A model generated the notes under the pieces. That model ran no database searches. It saw only the letters and a list, made by a program, of their open reading frames with translations, and was not told where the DNA came from. Positions 35,230 to 44,112 of a stretch of DNA of 64,000 nt are shown here, in pieces. The stretch is from the NCBI RefSeq assembly GCF_024748615.1, contig NZ_CP087168.1:2852001-2916000 (forward strand), given 5' to 3'. A program made the position numbers and the translations under genes. This DNA comes from Pseudomonas sp. B21-048. Its GTDB lineage: Bacteria > Pseudomonadota > Gammaproteobacteria > Pseudomonadales > Pseudomonadaceae. The first letter of the stretch is position 1; each line of letters begins with the position of its first letter.

Positions 35230-35649
35230 TTAGAGGCTGGTTGGCCGAACATCTAATCCTGAATCTGGGGATGAGAAAACCCTAAGGTACTTCTCCTGGC
35301 CTTGCTTCAATATCGTTTCTGTCTCTGTGCGCTTCTCATTCGCACCACAAAGCCCGGAACCCTCAAGGGCCGCGCCGACAACCCATTCTCCCGACGGGAG
35401 TATAAAAGTCGCTTTTTCTTTTGGGTCGAGCTTAGCAACGCGATCGCCGTTCAGAAAAATAGTGGCATAGCAGGCGCTGCCAATAAATCCGCTATCTCTG
35501 ATAACTGTGATTTTTCCAGCGCCTTGTAGCTCAGCCTGGTACGCAAACACGCGATCAGCGGGAGCGCTTACAGCTTGAGCATTCGGAACTGGTGAGGTGG
35601 CGCACCCGGCCAAGGAAATCAGCGCCAAGGCTGTGAGAATCTTCCGCAT
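35230..35649 (-). CDS. Lipoprotein, probable moron in the tail operon
   Basis: 139 aa. Signal with lipobox SLAGC; the mature part has FLNGDRVAKLDPKEKATFILPSG, similar in feel to DUF2846-like lipoproteins. It sits between the K and I tail genes and has its own terminator, the hallmark of a moron expressed from the lysogen. Phage-borne lipoproteins often modify the host surface, for example to block superinfection; that role is inference. Confidence 0.7.
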   Translation of the reverse strand: MRKILTALALISLAGCATSPVPNAQAVSAPADRVFAYQAELQGAGKITVIRDSGFIGSACYATIFLNGDRVAKLDPKEKATFILPSGEWVVGAALEGSGLCGANEKRTETETILKQGQEKYLRVFSSPDSGLDVRPTSL

Positions 35650-35706
35650 GTTGAGCCTCCAATGTTTTGGCGACTCTAACAGGGAGATTGCGCATAAATA
35701 CAGGGC

Positions 35707-36414
35707 CTATCGCGTGTAGCGCATGATATGCGTCGTGCACTCACGGTAGGCGCGGCCATAGACCTCGCGGCAGCTCAGGCGGCCATACAGGTGATGCAGT
35801 AAGACATCGCCATCCAGCCAAATCGCGCCGTGGCACGGTGTTGCGCTGCCGATCGCCATGACGATCAAGTCGCCTTGCTCGGGCGTATCAACCGGAACAA
35901 AGCCGGTGCGGGCGAAGTTGTCGACATACAGGCTCTCGCCGTTATGCCACCAGTCGTCCTTGCGATGGAAGTCCATCAGCGTGATACCGAGTACCTGGCG
36001 GTAGTAGTCGCGTACCAGGGTGTAGCAGTCGATGACGCCATGGACGAAGACGCGGCCTTCCAGCGGCAGCTCGCCGGCGGCGGGCATCTCATGCCAGGTC
36101 GCAGCGCCATCCTTCAGCCCAACAATCCACCAGGTCATGCGACTGGCGGCGTGGCTGGCGATGTCATGCAGGCTCGGCTCGGGACCGGCGTCAGGGTGCG
36201 AATGAACAACCACGACGATATCGCCCATGTCTTCTGCCGTCGCGTAGTCCTCAGGGTGCAGGATGAAGTGGTCCGGTTCTTCTGACTGGTTGCGACACGG
36301 CACGTAGGACGGCTTGCCGCGCACACTGACGACCAGGCCCACCGCCTCACGCGGATAGTCGGCGCGAGCATGCGCTTCAGCATCAGTCCGACACTTGTTG
36401 AATAGTTCGCTCAT
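35707..36414 (-). CDS. Tail-tip peptidase, MPN/JAMM plus NlpC/P60 (lambda gpK type)
   Basis: 235 aa from MSELFNKCRT. The first domain carries the JAMM zinc motif HSHPDAGPEPSLHD (His71, His73, Asp84) with an upstream Glu23. The second, NlpC/P60, has nucleophile Cys130 in DCYTLVRDYY and His195 in CHGAIWL. Probably digests peptidoglycan during DNA entry and matures the tail tip. Confidence 0.9.
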   Translation of the reverse strand: MSELFNKCRTDAEAHARADYPREAVGLVVSVRGKPSYVPCRNQSEEPDHFILHPEDYATAEDMGDIVVVVHSHPDAGPEPSLHDIASHAASRMTWWIVGLKDGAATWHEMPAAGELPLEGRVFVHGVIDCYTLVRDYYRQVLGITLMDFHRKDDWWHNGESLYVDNFARTGFVPVDTPEQGDLIVMAIGSATPCHGAIWLDGDVLLHHLYGRLSCREVYGRAYRECTTHIMRYTR

Positions 36415-36416
36415 GA

Positions 36417-37109
36417 TCAGAGTCTCGGAACGCGGGCAATGCCCGGAAAGCCGCCAAATGGCAACTCGCCGTTTGCGCCGAAGCGCATCTTGCAACCGGT
36501 CATTGTGCGGCTGCACTGATCTAGCGCGGGATTGCTAGTCGGCCGGTTGGCGTAGTCCGCCACCGGGCCGCCGCCGTATCCGCACTCGCCCGAGCGATAA
36601 GCCCACAGGCAAGTGCCAGCGACCACCTGTCGCCGCGGCAACTTCACGCCCTGCAGGTCCAGCGGCGAGCCCAGTTCGAACTCGATCGCGGCCGGCGTTT
36701 CGTTGACCTTGCGCGTGATAATCCAGGTTTCGACCGGATACTCTTCAGCCGGGTTGGCTGTAGGGTTGCCGTCGGCAAAGTTCACCGCGTCCATGTATTT
36801 GACCAGCGTGCGGCGGCGCTTGAGCTTGACCGCGAGCAGGTCTTCGTACTGACGGCACAGCGCCGAAATGGTGCCGCCGAAGTTACCGACCTGCAGCTTT
36901 GGCCTGGCCGGCGATCCTTGGCTCGGCGTAGCGAACTCGGTACCGTTGAGTGGCCAAGGCGTGTAGACGTTCCCCTGCCAGACCACTGAATTCAACTTTT
37001 CGTTGGTTCCGGCGTGAAAGCGGATCGTCTGGTCTGGCAGCACCAGCTCGAACCCTTCCCAGATGGAAAGTCCTGTCGCCAGCGAAAGTTGACCTTGTAG
37101 TTCACTCAT
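36417..37109 (-). CDS. Minor tail protein L
   Basis: 230 aa. N-terminal region ends in a conserved CRQYEDLL; the C-terminal part carries the cysteines CLWAYRSGECGYGG and QCSRTMTGC, which in lambda gpL bind an iron-sulphur cluster. Start overlaps the M gene stop by 4 bp. Tail-tip component. Confidence 0.85.
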   Translation of the reverse strand: MSELQGQLSLATGLSIWEGFELVLPDQTIRFHAGTNEKLNSVVWQGNVYTPWPLNGTEFATPSQGSPARPKLQVGNFGGTISALCRQYEDLLAVKLKRRRTLVKYMDAVNFADGNPTANPAEEYPVETWIITRKVNETPAAIEFELGSPLDLQGVKLPRRQVVAGTCLWAYRSGECGYGGGPVADYANRPTSNPALDQCSRTMTGCKMRFGANGELPFGGFPGIARVPRL

Positions 37110-37435
37110 TCGTAAACCTCCTCAAAGGTCACGGACAGCCCATCAATGCCCTTGGCGATGTTGGTGCGAGTCCATTCTCGGCAAACAAAAACCCCGATCG
37201 ATTGACCGGAATGCGTGTAGGTGAAAGCCTCGATAGCGCCCCGAGCCTTAAGGAATGCATCAATGGCTTCGATCTCCGCCTTGGGCCGCTTGAAGGTCAG
37301 GGCGAGCTTGCGCGGCTGTCGGTTGATGCCGGTTCCCTGCCGCTGCTCATACCCATCACCGAACTTGATGACCTTGACCGTCGGCGTGATCGTCTTGGTG
37401 GCGTCGTAGGTCGGAACCCATGTGAATGCCAGCAT
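37106..37435 (-). CDS. Minor tail protein M
   Basis: 109 aa. The pattern VKVIKFGDGYEQRQGTGIN and LALTFKRPKAEIEAIDAFL is typical of lambda gpM relatives. It caps the tail-tip end of the tape measure; gene position right after the tape measure fits. Confidence 0.85.
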   Translation of the reverse strand: MLAFTWVPTYDATKTITPTVKVIKFGDGYEQRQGTGINRQPRKLALTFKRPKAEIEAIDAFLKARGAIEAFTYTHSGQSIGVFVCREWTRTNIAKGIDGLSVTFEEVYE

Positions 37436-37444
37436 GATTCCTCC

Positions 37445-40438
37445 TTAGGCGAGTTGCCCGCCATTACGGCGCGCGGTTGCGATTTCCTGACGGCAGACGA
37501 CCTTGATGGCTTCGGCCAGACGAGCAGGATCGGGGGATGCGCCGCCACCTTCGGAGGCGTCCACTGTCACGCTGACGTTGACCGTGCTCGAATTGGCGCC
37601 ACCCCGAACCCCGAGACGACCTTGTGAGTCTCGTGCCAGCGGCACGATTGCCTCTGGGCCAGCCTCACCCATCACGCCGGTCTTGCCGTTGGCCATTCCG
37701 AACGCGGTCGGCGTGCTGACCACGCTGTCGGAGAACGCGCCGCCATTAGCGAACATCTGCACGTCGCCGGACCATGCGCCCCCCTTCGCTTGCGGGAAGT
37801 AGGTCGAGGAATAGCCGGCCTGAGATGCGCCAAGCGAAGTTGACGAGCTGCCACCGAAGTACGAACTAGCTGCAGAAGCAGCCAGGCCGAACAGACCGCT
37901 CAGCGCCGAGGAACTGGCCTGCCGAGTAGCGATACGCGCCATATCGGCGAGTATCGACTTGGCGAAGTCACCAAACGACAGTTTCCCGGTCATGGCGAAC
38001 TGGACAACGGCGTCTTCCATAGAGCTGAACGCATTGGTGAACAGGCTCTTCGTCTGCCCGGCCACGTCGCGCGACGACTCCAGGTAGTTCTCCCAGGCCG
38101 ACGATGCGCCGGCAGTCCAACTACCTTGTGCCGATGTCATGTCGTCGTAGTTGGCGACCACCACATTGCGCAGCTCCTGCTGGCTCTGCGCAACGGCTTT
38201 CAGCTTGGCGTTGTACTCATCGAGGCTCATACCACGCGAGCCATCGCCATACTGGTTGGCCAGGTCGATGCGCTGAGCGTTGGCCTTGTCGTCGATTCCG
38301 TTTTGCTGCTCAGTCAGCCCACGTTGCCGATCACCCTGGCCAAGGCCAGAAGCCGCTCGCAGACCCTGCTGCCGAAGTGTCTCGACCTGTTGCTGAAGAG
38401 CGCTGGTGTACGTGCTGACCGCCAGTGTCTGCTTGCGCAGCCGACCTTCTTCATTGGTCGCAATGATTGCCAGTTCGCTGTCGCTGCCCTGCTGCGCCTT
38501 GACCATGGCGGAGCGCGCATCCGAGATTTTTTGATCAATCTGGATGACCTGCGCCGCAGTGGTTCCCTTCTTGGTCTTGACCGCTTCGAGCGCATCGATT
38601 TCCGACTGATAGCTCTGGGCAACTTCGGTGGCTTCCTGCTGAAGCAGGCCGACACGCTGCTCGGTAAAACTCGCCTGAGAGATGACGCCGGCGCGCTGGG
38701 AGGCTTCCAGTTCCTTCTCGGCGTTTTTGTAATAGGCCAGGGTTTCGGCCAGGGCGTTTTTCGCGTTGTTGAAACCTGTCAGGTCAACGCTTCCCGCAAC
38801 GGCGGCCGGGTCCTTGTTCTTGTCCTTTATGTTTTGGATGTTTTTGGTAACAACATCAGCCTGGACAGAGGGATCATTGGGAGTTGCCTTTCGGATCGCC
38901 TCTACGTCACGCAAATACTCCTTGATGAGCTTGTTACGCTTTTCTTCGTTCGTGAGGTTTGAATCAGAGAGCGCTTTGACTCGGCGCTGTGCATCTTGCG
39001 CCTTGTCCTGAGTCTGCTGATACAGTCCTGCGGCAGAAGCAATTGCTGCTTGGGTATCCCGTTGCTTGGTAAGGAATTCGAGCTCTTGCTGAGAGTTCTG
39101 CAGCTTCTTTTTGGCGTCGGTGTCATCAGGGTCTGCGGCCAAAGCGCTGCGTGCGAAGGCGACACTCTGGGTCAGTTCAACAATTCGCTTCGCCGATTCC
39201 TCGGCTCGACCTATATCCTTGAAAGCATCCAGAGTTTTCTGGGTTTCAGATGCCACCCCCTTCCAGGCCTTCTCCCAGAGACTTAGGTTGCTGATGATTT
39301 GCCCAGATCGGGACTGAATCGTATCGGCATATGTGTCGGTGAGCAGCTTGGTTGCACCGATCTCATCGCCCTGCTCTTTCAGGGCAACGATTTGCGAGTA
39401 CACCGACGCGGTAAGGAAGTGGTACTGCTCGTTCAGCGACTTGGCTGCCGCCACCGGGTCATCAGCAATCTTCACAAACTCAGCGACTGTTGCATCCACC
39501 GATTTACCGGTGGCTTTTTCCATCGCCAACGCCGCCTCGGCGATCTCGACGAAACTGCCACTTGCAAGTTTTCCGCTACCGGCCAACGTAGCCAACACGT
39601 CTGCGGCTGCACCCGTTGTACCCACCGTTGCGCTGACCTGACGGGCCATCTCGGAAAGCTGCCCGGCGCTGGTACCGGCAAAGTTGCCGGTGAGTGTCAG
39701 CGCCTTGTTGTACTCGCTGGTTTCTTTGGTGCCCTGGTAATACGCATTTGTGAGAGCCGCAATACCGGCAGCGGCCAACGCAATAGGAGCAGCAACGGCA
39801 GCGAAGCCAATCGCGGCGCTACCAGCCCCAGCACCCAGTTGTGCCACTGCACGAACGCCACTGCCCCAGTCACCTGACGACAGAGCGTTGCCCAATTGAA
39901 CGACGTTTTCCTGCGCTTGGCGGGTTCCGAGCTTCAGTTTGTCGAACCCGGTGGCGGTTTTTTCGAGCTTGGCGTAATCCTTGTCGATTTTGCTCAGTGA
40001 CGAATTGTACTGGTCTTGACTGATGCGACCGGCATCGAGGTGCTTACCCAGTTGCTCAACCTGAGTGTCCAGCTTGGACATTGCCGCCTTGGCCGGATCG
40101 ATCGCGCCGAGCAGGCTGTTCAGGGCCTTCTGCTCATCCAGTGTCGACTTGGCCAGGGCCACCTGCTGCTTATCGAGCTGCGCGGTGATATTGGTGAATT
40201 CAGCCTCGCCGTAGGCGCCGGTTTTGGTGAGTTTCGCCAGACTCTCACGCTGCTTGGCCAGCTCTTGCGTGGTGGTTGCGCCTTTCGACAGCGACTTCTC
40301 CAGCGCCTCCATCTCTTTCATCAGGCCGACAGCGGATTGCTCTGCCCGCTCGCCGGACTTGGTCAGCTTGTCGAGATCGGTCGCAGCCTGGGCAGCATCA
40401 GCCGAGTCGATCTTAATGCCGAGTTCTGCAATGTTCAT
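37445..40438 (-). CDS. Tape measure protein (lambda gpH type)
   Basis: 997 aa. N-terminal coiled coil (LDKLTKSGERAEQSAVGLMK), a hydrophobic stretch around AAIGFAAVAAPIALAAAGI, and the C-terminal SMEDAVVQFAMTGKLSFGDF pattern seen in lambda-type tape measures. Sets tail length and takes part in genome ejection. Its length implies a tail of roughly 150 nm by the usual 1.5 A per residue. Confidence 0.9.
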   Translation of the reverse strand: MNIAELGIKIDSADAAQAATDLDKLTKSGERAEQSAVGLMKEMEALEKSLSKGATTTQELAKQRESLAKLTKTGAYGEAEFTNITAQLDKQQVALAKSTLDEQKALNSLLGAIDPAKAAMSKLDTQVEQLGKHLDAGRISQDQYNSSLSKIDKDYAKLEKTATGFDKLKLGTRQAQENVVQLGNALSSGDWGSGVRAVAQLGAGAGSAAIGFAAVAAPIALAAAGIAALTNAYYQGTKETSEYNKALTLTGNFAGTSAGQLSEMARQVSATVGTTGAAADVLATLAGSGKLASGSFVEIAEAALAMEKATGKSVDATVAEFVKIADDPVAAAKSLNEQYHFLTASVYSQIVALKEQGDEIGATKLLTDTYADTIQSRSGQIISNLSLWEKAWKGVASETQKTLDAFKDIGRAEESAKRIVELTQSVAFARSALAADPDDTDAKKKLQNSQQELEFLTKQRDTQAAIASAAGLYQQTQDKAQDAQRRVKALSDSNLTNEEKRNKLIKEYLRDVEAIRKATPNDPSVQADVVTKNIQNIKDKNKDPAAVAGSVDLTGFNNAKNALAETLAYYKNAEKELEASQRAGVISQASFTEQRVGLLQQEATEVAQSYQSEIDALEAVKTKKGTTAAQVIQIDQKISDARSAMVKAQQGSDSELAIIATNEEGRLRKQTLAVSTYTSALQQQVETLRQQGLRAASGLGQGDRQRGLTEQQNGIDDKANAQRIDLANQYGDGSRGMSLDEYNAKLKAVAQSQQELRNVVVANYDDMTSAQGSWTAGASSAWENYLESSRDVAGQTKSLFTNAFSSMEDAVVQFAMTGKLSFGDFAKSILADMARIATRQASSSALSGLFGLAASAASSYFGGSSSTSLGASQAGYSSTYFPQAKGGAWSGDVQMFANGGAFSDSVVSTPTAFGMANGKTGVMGEAGPEAIVPLARDSQGRLGVRGGANSSTVNVSVTVDASEGGGASPDPARLAEAIKVVCRQEIATARRNGGQLA

Positions 40439-40465
40439 CGACTCACCTTGAATAAGTGCCCGTCT

Positions 40466-40788
40466 TCACGGGCTGTTGTCGCGGGCTTCAGCCATGACTG
40501 CGATGGCTTCCGACTCCATGACGCGGATGTCCTGAAATACGCTGGGGCGATCCTTCGCCGGTACGCCGACGAGTCGCATTACATTCGGCAGGACGCCGTA
40601 ATCGAGGCCAGTTGCGCCGCATGCACCCGTACGCCACTGAGTCCCCATCGAATCCATGACGAGGAACGCCTTCCAGTTGTCCGGCCAGACTTCGAAAGTC
40701 TCGTCATAGTCGTCCGGAGATAGTCCGAATAACGCCAACTGTTCGGCCGAAACTGAAGGCTCGTATAGCGCACGAGCGGCGGCGGTTA
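40466..40788 (-). CDS. Tail assembly chaperone, frameshift extension (gpT part, DUF1799)
   Basis: The region from MALFGLSPDDYD (TTG 40738) to the stop matches the DUF1799 phage family. The frame is open upstream through LTAAARALYEPSVSAEQ to the end of the G-like gene, with no good ribosome site of its own. It is therefore best read as the second half of a G-T fusion made by a -1 frameshift at 40789-40795, as in lambda. Confidence 0.8.
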
Positions 40789-41169
40789 GTTTCCCAGGCG
40801 GGCCTTCCCGAAGGCTTCGCTGTAGGCCTTAACCACTTCATCCGATACGCCGATGCAGCTCTTCACCAGAGCAGTGATCGACTCGTCGTTGAGTTCATCG
40901 TCGAAGCCCCACGACACGACCAAGTCTTTGATTTGACCAGCGCCCTGCTCGACTTCGGCCGCGGTTACTTCGGAAAGAGAGGGCTGCGTCCCCTTGAAGC
41001 GCTCGCCGATGGCCTCCGCCTTTTCCTTCCATGAGTCAAACAGCTCAGCAAGCGCCGTACGGTCGCGGTATTTGAACGTGAACGGCACCATTGCCGGCGT
41101 GCCGCCAACCTGCGGAATGGAAACATCAACGGTGAACGTCGGTTTCGGCGCGATGGAAAACTTTGCCAT
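40786..41169 (-). CDS. Tail assembly chaperone (gpG-like)
   Basis: 127 aa starting MAKFSIAPKPTF. Chaperone that coats the tape measure during tail assembly. The position between tail tube and tape measure and the frameshift signal at its end fit gpG. Ends EAFGKARLGN-stop; GGA and AAC are the last two codons and form the slippery site. Confidence 0.85.
   Translation of the reverse strand: MAKFSIAPKPTFTVDVSIPQVGGTPAMVPFTFKYRDRTALAELFDSWKEKAEAIGERFKGTQPSLSEVTAAEVEQGAGQIKDLVVSWGFDDELNDESITALVKSCIGVSDEVVKAYSEAFGKARLGN
40789..40795 (-). promoter_or_regulatory. -1 ribosomal frameshift slippery site
   Basis: G GGA AAC in the zero frame (minus strand), immediately before the TAA of the G-like gene. 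Shifting back one base lets both tRNAs re-pair on GGG AAA and continue into the T-like frame. Lambda uses the near-identical GGGAAAG at the same place. Confidence 0.85.
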
Positions 41170-41178
41170 GAGGATTCC

Positions 41179-41826
41179 TTACGACAGGTAGCGGGTAGGT
41201 GCTGCTTGCAGCGCCAGGGAGACGGTGCGAGTCAGCAAGTTGTTGCGAGATACCGCAGGCTGGAGCGAGAACGAGGTGTAGGCGCCGTAATACAACTTGT
41301 CGGTACCTGGCAGATTCAGGCGAGCGGCTTGCATCGACTTCGCAGAATCGGCGGCCGTAACGATGGCGACATAGGGCAGAGACGGGTCATCGGCGACAGT
41401 CAGCACCATGCTGGCGGCGGATTTGTCGGTCGGCAGCTGGCGGCCTTGCTGGTCTTCAAGGAAGACGATGTCGGCGTAATTTTGATCTCCGCCGGAGAAG
41501 GCAACATCGGTGATCTGAGGGATTTGAGCCCAGGTCAGTACCTTCGTCAGCGTGCCCGCGCCGGAGCCGGCAGGGAATATCTGGGTGCTGGTGGTGTCGA
41601 TCGCTTCCAGGGTAATCGCGGTCGCGGTCGCGGTTTTCACGCGGACCACTTTGCCGTTAAGCGGAGTCCAACCAGAAGTGAGCTGAACGATGTCGCCGGT
41701 CACCAGCGTGGCACCGACAGTGGTGCAGATGGCTTCAGCTGCGTTGGAGATGGCCGAGAATGCGAGCGGAGCGGCGTAGGTAGCGGCATGCTCGAACGTC
41801 GCGCCATTCGGGAGTTTGTAGCCCAT
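41179..41826 (-). CDS. Major tail tube protein
   Basis: 215 aa, position and size of a siphoviral tail-tube subunit. Contains SGWTPLNGKVVRVKTATATA and QPAVSRNNLLTRTVSLALQ, a beta-rich layout without signal or membrane segment. Ends just before the tail chaperones, as in lambda V-G-T-H order. Assignment is mainly positional. Confidence 0.75.
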   Translation of the reverse strand: MGYKLPNGATFEHAATYAAPLAFSAISNAAEAICTTVGATLVTGDIVQLTSGWTPLNGKVVRVKTATATAITLEAIDTTSTQIFPAGSGAGTLTKVLTWAQIPQITDVAFSGGDQNYADIVFLEDQQGRQLPTDKSAASMVLTVADDPSLPYVAIVTAADSAKSMQAARLNLPGTDKLYYGAYTSFSLQPAVSRNNLLTRTVSLALQAAPTRYLS

Positions 41827-41852
41827 GGGGGGTTCCTCTTTTCAGAAATGAC

Positions 41853-41874
41853 AAAACCCGCTCAAAGGCGGGTT
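41853..41874 (-). terminator. Intrinsic terminator before the tail-tube gene
   Basis: Stem AACCCGC / GCGGGTT, 6-base loop; on the minus strand it runs into TTTTG. It sits between the tail terminator gene and the tail-tube gene and may lower expression of one relative to the other. Confidence 0.65.
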
Positions 41875-41897
41875 CTGGGTTTGCCCAACGGGCTAAT

Positions 41898-42314
41898 TCA
41901 GTTGGTGTCGGCTCGGTACAAAAACGAAACCGGCACCGTATAGGTGGTGTTGTCTGGAATGCCGGGGCCCGGGTCAACCGGCGTCATCGTCACAACGGTC
42001 AGCGCTCCCTTGGTGTTCCGCTCGTACAGCGGGAACAGCGCGGCGATCTGGTCGGCGATCACACCCGCCGCACCGCGGTACTTACCCGATGGCGTCACGA
42101 TGCTGACCTGAAACACACCGGTGTACAGCTTGTGGTCACCGCCGAGTGTGTTGCTCGCAGTATCGGCCGGCAGCGTGAATGCCTTCAGGTAGGTCGCGCC
42201 GTTCACGGGCGTATAGGTCTCGTTCTCGACGACGACCTTCAATGGCACCGACAAGGCTTTCGCCCAATTGATCAGCTTGGCCTCGTAGATCGAAGCGATG
42301 AGGTTATGGCTCAT
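41898..42314 (-). CDS. Tail terminator-like protein (DUF4128)
   Basis: 138 aa. Segments VSFLYRADTN at the end and GAAGVIADQIAALFP in the middle match phage DUF4128 proteins, lambda gpU-like in position. It probably caps the head-proximal end of the tail. Overlaps the next upstream gene stop by 4 bp. Confidence 0.7.
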   Translation of the reverse strand: MSHNLIASIYEAKLINWAKALSVPLKVVVENETYTPVNGATYLKAFTLPADTASNTLGGDHKLYTGVFQVSIVTPSGKYRGAAGVIADQIAALFPLYERNTKGALTVVTMTPVDPGPGIPDNTTYTVPVSFLYRADTN

Positions 42315-42907
42315 ACCTGGTTGTTCCTGATGGCTTCATCGACGATCTGCTGGAACCGGGCCACAGTGATGCGGACCATGCCGCCCGGTGCCTGGGTCGA
42401 ATGTCCGAACTCGAGCGGGATGGCGTACGGCAGGTTGTTGATGAGGTAGGCAGTCTGTCCGGCAGTGAAGTCACTGACAGCCGAAACCAATGCAGCGATT
42501 GTTGCTTGCCCGCCTGGATCAACCTCGTCAAAGGTCACGTTCTCCACTACATCGATCGAGAGGTGCCAATTCGCTCGGAACCGCCCGCCGACGTAGCCTT
42601 CAGGGGCAACGATATCCATGCCGTCGTTCAGCTTGCGCCCAGGCTTAAGTCGACCAGCCTTCGTCAGGTTGGCCGGATCGCTGCGCAAATCGCTGTTGTG
42701 ATCGTCCACGGCCTTGTTGTACTGGCTGGCCACGGCGTTCTGCGCCCAGATCTCGGGGTTACCCACCGGTGACATGCGGATAACGCTGCTGCCGATCTCA
42801 ATGATGATCTCGCGCAGACTGGCGTCGATGGCTTCTGTGGCCTGGGCCGCAAACTCGGCGAGGCTTAGGGCGAAACTGCCGGGCTGGCCGGATCCGGCGC
42901 GACTCAC
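42311..42907 (-). CDS. HK97 gp10-like tail completion protein
   Basis: 198 aa. Contains SVIRMSPVGNPEIWAQN, GGRFRANWHLSID and YAIPLEFGHSTQAPGGMVR, the usual gp10/gpZ pattern with the ...YxxxxEfGts... segment. Joins head and tail. Coupled by ATGA overlaps to neighbours on both sides. Confidence 0.8.
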   Translation of the reverse strand: MSRAGSGQPGSFALSLAEFAAQATEAIDASLREIIIEIGSSVIRMSPVGNPEIWAQNAVASQYNKAVDDHNSDLRSDPANLTKAGRLKPGRKLNDGMDIVAPEGYVGGRFRANWHLSIDVVENVTFDEVDPGGQATIAALVSAVSDFTAGQTAYLINNLPYAIPLEFGHSTQAPGGMVRITVARFQQIVDEAIRNNQV

Positions 42908-43272
42908 GACCGCACCTGCAGCTCATACAAAATCGGTGTGCCAGCCGGGTTGATCTCTTTCAGCGGAGGGACAATTGACCAGGTGCGCCCCTGAATGATC
43001 ACCTTGTTCAGCAAATCCGGAACCCACTCCAGCCCCTGAGCGGCGATTTTCAATTTCTTGTCGCCCTGCTTGATGAGGCTGTTGTTCTGGAACTCTTGGC
43101 CGGTGAAGTCGAGCAGGATGCCTTGGGCGATTTGCTCAATGGTGGCGCCCGGTGACTCGCCAACCGTCTCAGGGTCATACTCGCCCGGTTCCGTCTTGCT
43201 GATGGTCACGGACTGGCCGAACTCTGTGATCATATCCAGAGCCATCACGGCCATTTCTTCATAGAAAGCCAC
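42904..43272 (-). CDS. Head-tail connector (stopper-like) protein
   Basis: 122 aa with GILLDFTGQEFQNNSLIKQGDKK and IIQGRTWSIVPPLKEINPAG, typical of small head-closure proteins. Function assigned by position between the capsid and gp10-like genes. Confidence 0.65.
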   Translation of the reverse strand: MAFYEEMAVMALDMITEFGQSVTISKTEPGEYDPETVGESPGATIEQIAQGILLDFTGQEFQNNSLIKQGDKKLKIAAQGLEWVPDLLNKVIIQGRTWSIVPPLKEINPAGTPILYELQVRS

Positions 43273-43299
43273 AAGCAGCCTCGCTCAAGGAAAGGATTC

Positions 43300-43644
43300 A
43301 TGAATAACCTGGACCGTGCACAACTTATCTTCGTAGCACTGCAGAATTACCTAGCATGTCGCTCGGATCTAAAGCGCTTTTATCGCTATGAATTGATGGC
43401 AACGATTCAGGAGACATTTGAGAGGACTGACATTCAAGGGTACGCAGCGATAGCCAAAAATCGTTGCTGCCCTTCTTCGAACGATGAAAGCCTTCATGTC
43501 AATTATGAAGCAACAATTCATCTAGTCATTTTGATAGGAAGTGCAAATCAGCTTTTACCGCAAGACCTTTTCTTTAACTGGTGGTGGTATGACCTATTGA
43601 ATTTCGGATCAAGCTCTAACTGCAAAAAGACCACGCTTCAATAG
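43300..43644 (+). CDS. Opposite-strand small gene inside the structural operon
   Basis: 114 aa, not recognised. AAGGAAAGGA lies upstream of its ATG, so translation is credible. It reads against the late genes and overlaps the end of the next leftward gene by 36 bp. More A+T-rich than the flanking structural genes. Contains a tryptophan cluster (FFNWWWYDLL) that may insert in a membrane or pack as a hydrophobic core. The pattern is that of a moron, expressed from its own promoter in the lysogen. Confidence 0.65.
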   Translation: MNNLDRAQLIFVALQNYLACRSDLKRFYRYELMATIQETFERTDIQGYAAIAKNRCCPSSNDESLHVNYEATIHLVILIGSANQLLPQDLFFNWWWYDLLNFGSSSNCKKTTLQ

Positions 43645-44109
43645 ATAATCCGCAAACTGCGTTGCACTCGGCCGGTCCGGCGCCGCCGGCAACAGTCGGC
43701 CGCTGGTGTTTGGGATCGTTGCATACTCGCGAGTTACTGCGCCTTCGACACGCTCCAGGGTGATTGCGCCTTTGCGCTTCTCCACCGGATCGATGTCGTC
43801 GGTGTGGATCTCGGCGGCCAAGGCCATCTGGCCGTACTGGATGCGCGCCGGTAGGTAGTTGTCAGGTTTGATCTGACAGTCCAGCTCAACCCCTCGACGC
43901 GGCCAGGCCAAGGCCTGATCGCTGTCCGTCTTGCGCCCCTTCCAGGTCATGCCATCCATCGCCAAGGCGGACCGACGAAGCAGTGCTTCTTGCGTAGGCT
44001 CATCCACAGGAATGGTCACACCGAACTTTCCGGCATACATGACCAAGTCTGCGGCGCTCGCGTAGCTTTCGGCGTCAGGCTTGCCGGTACCGTCCTCGAT
44101 GATGAGCAT
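43609..44109 (-). CDS. DnaT-like head-tail adaptor
   Basis: 166 aa. MLIIEDGTGKPDAESYASAA and the later LAWPRRGVELD match the phage DnaT-like adaptor family, which joins portal and tail. Its position in the head-completion block fits. The C-terminal coding end is overlapped by the convergent small gene. Confidence 0.75.
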   Translation of the reverse strand: MLIIEDGTGKPDAESYASAADLVMYAGKFGVTIPVDEPTQEALLRRSALAMDGMTWKGRKTDSDQALAWPRRGVELDCQIKPDNYLPARIQYGQMALAAEIHTDDIDPVEKRKGAITLERVEGAVTREYATIPNTSGRLLPAAPDRPSATQFADYLLKRGLFAVRA

Positions 44110-44112
44110 GTG

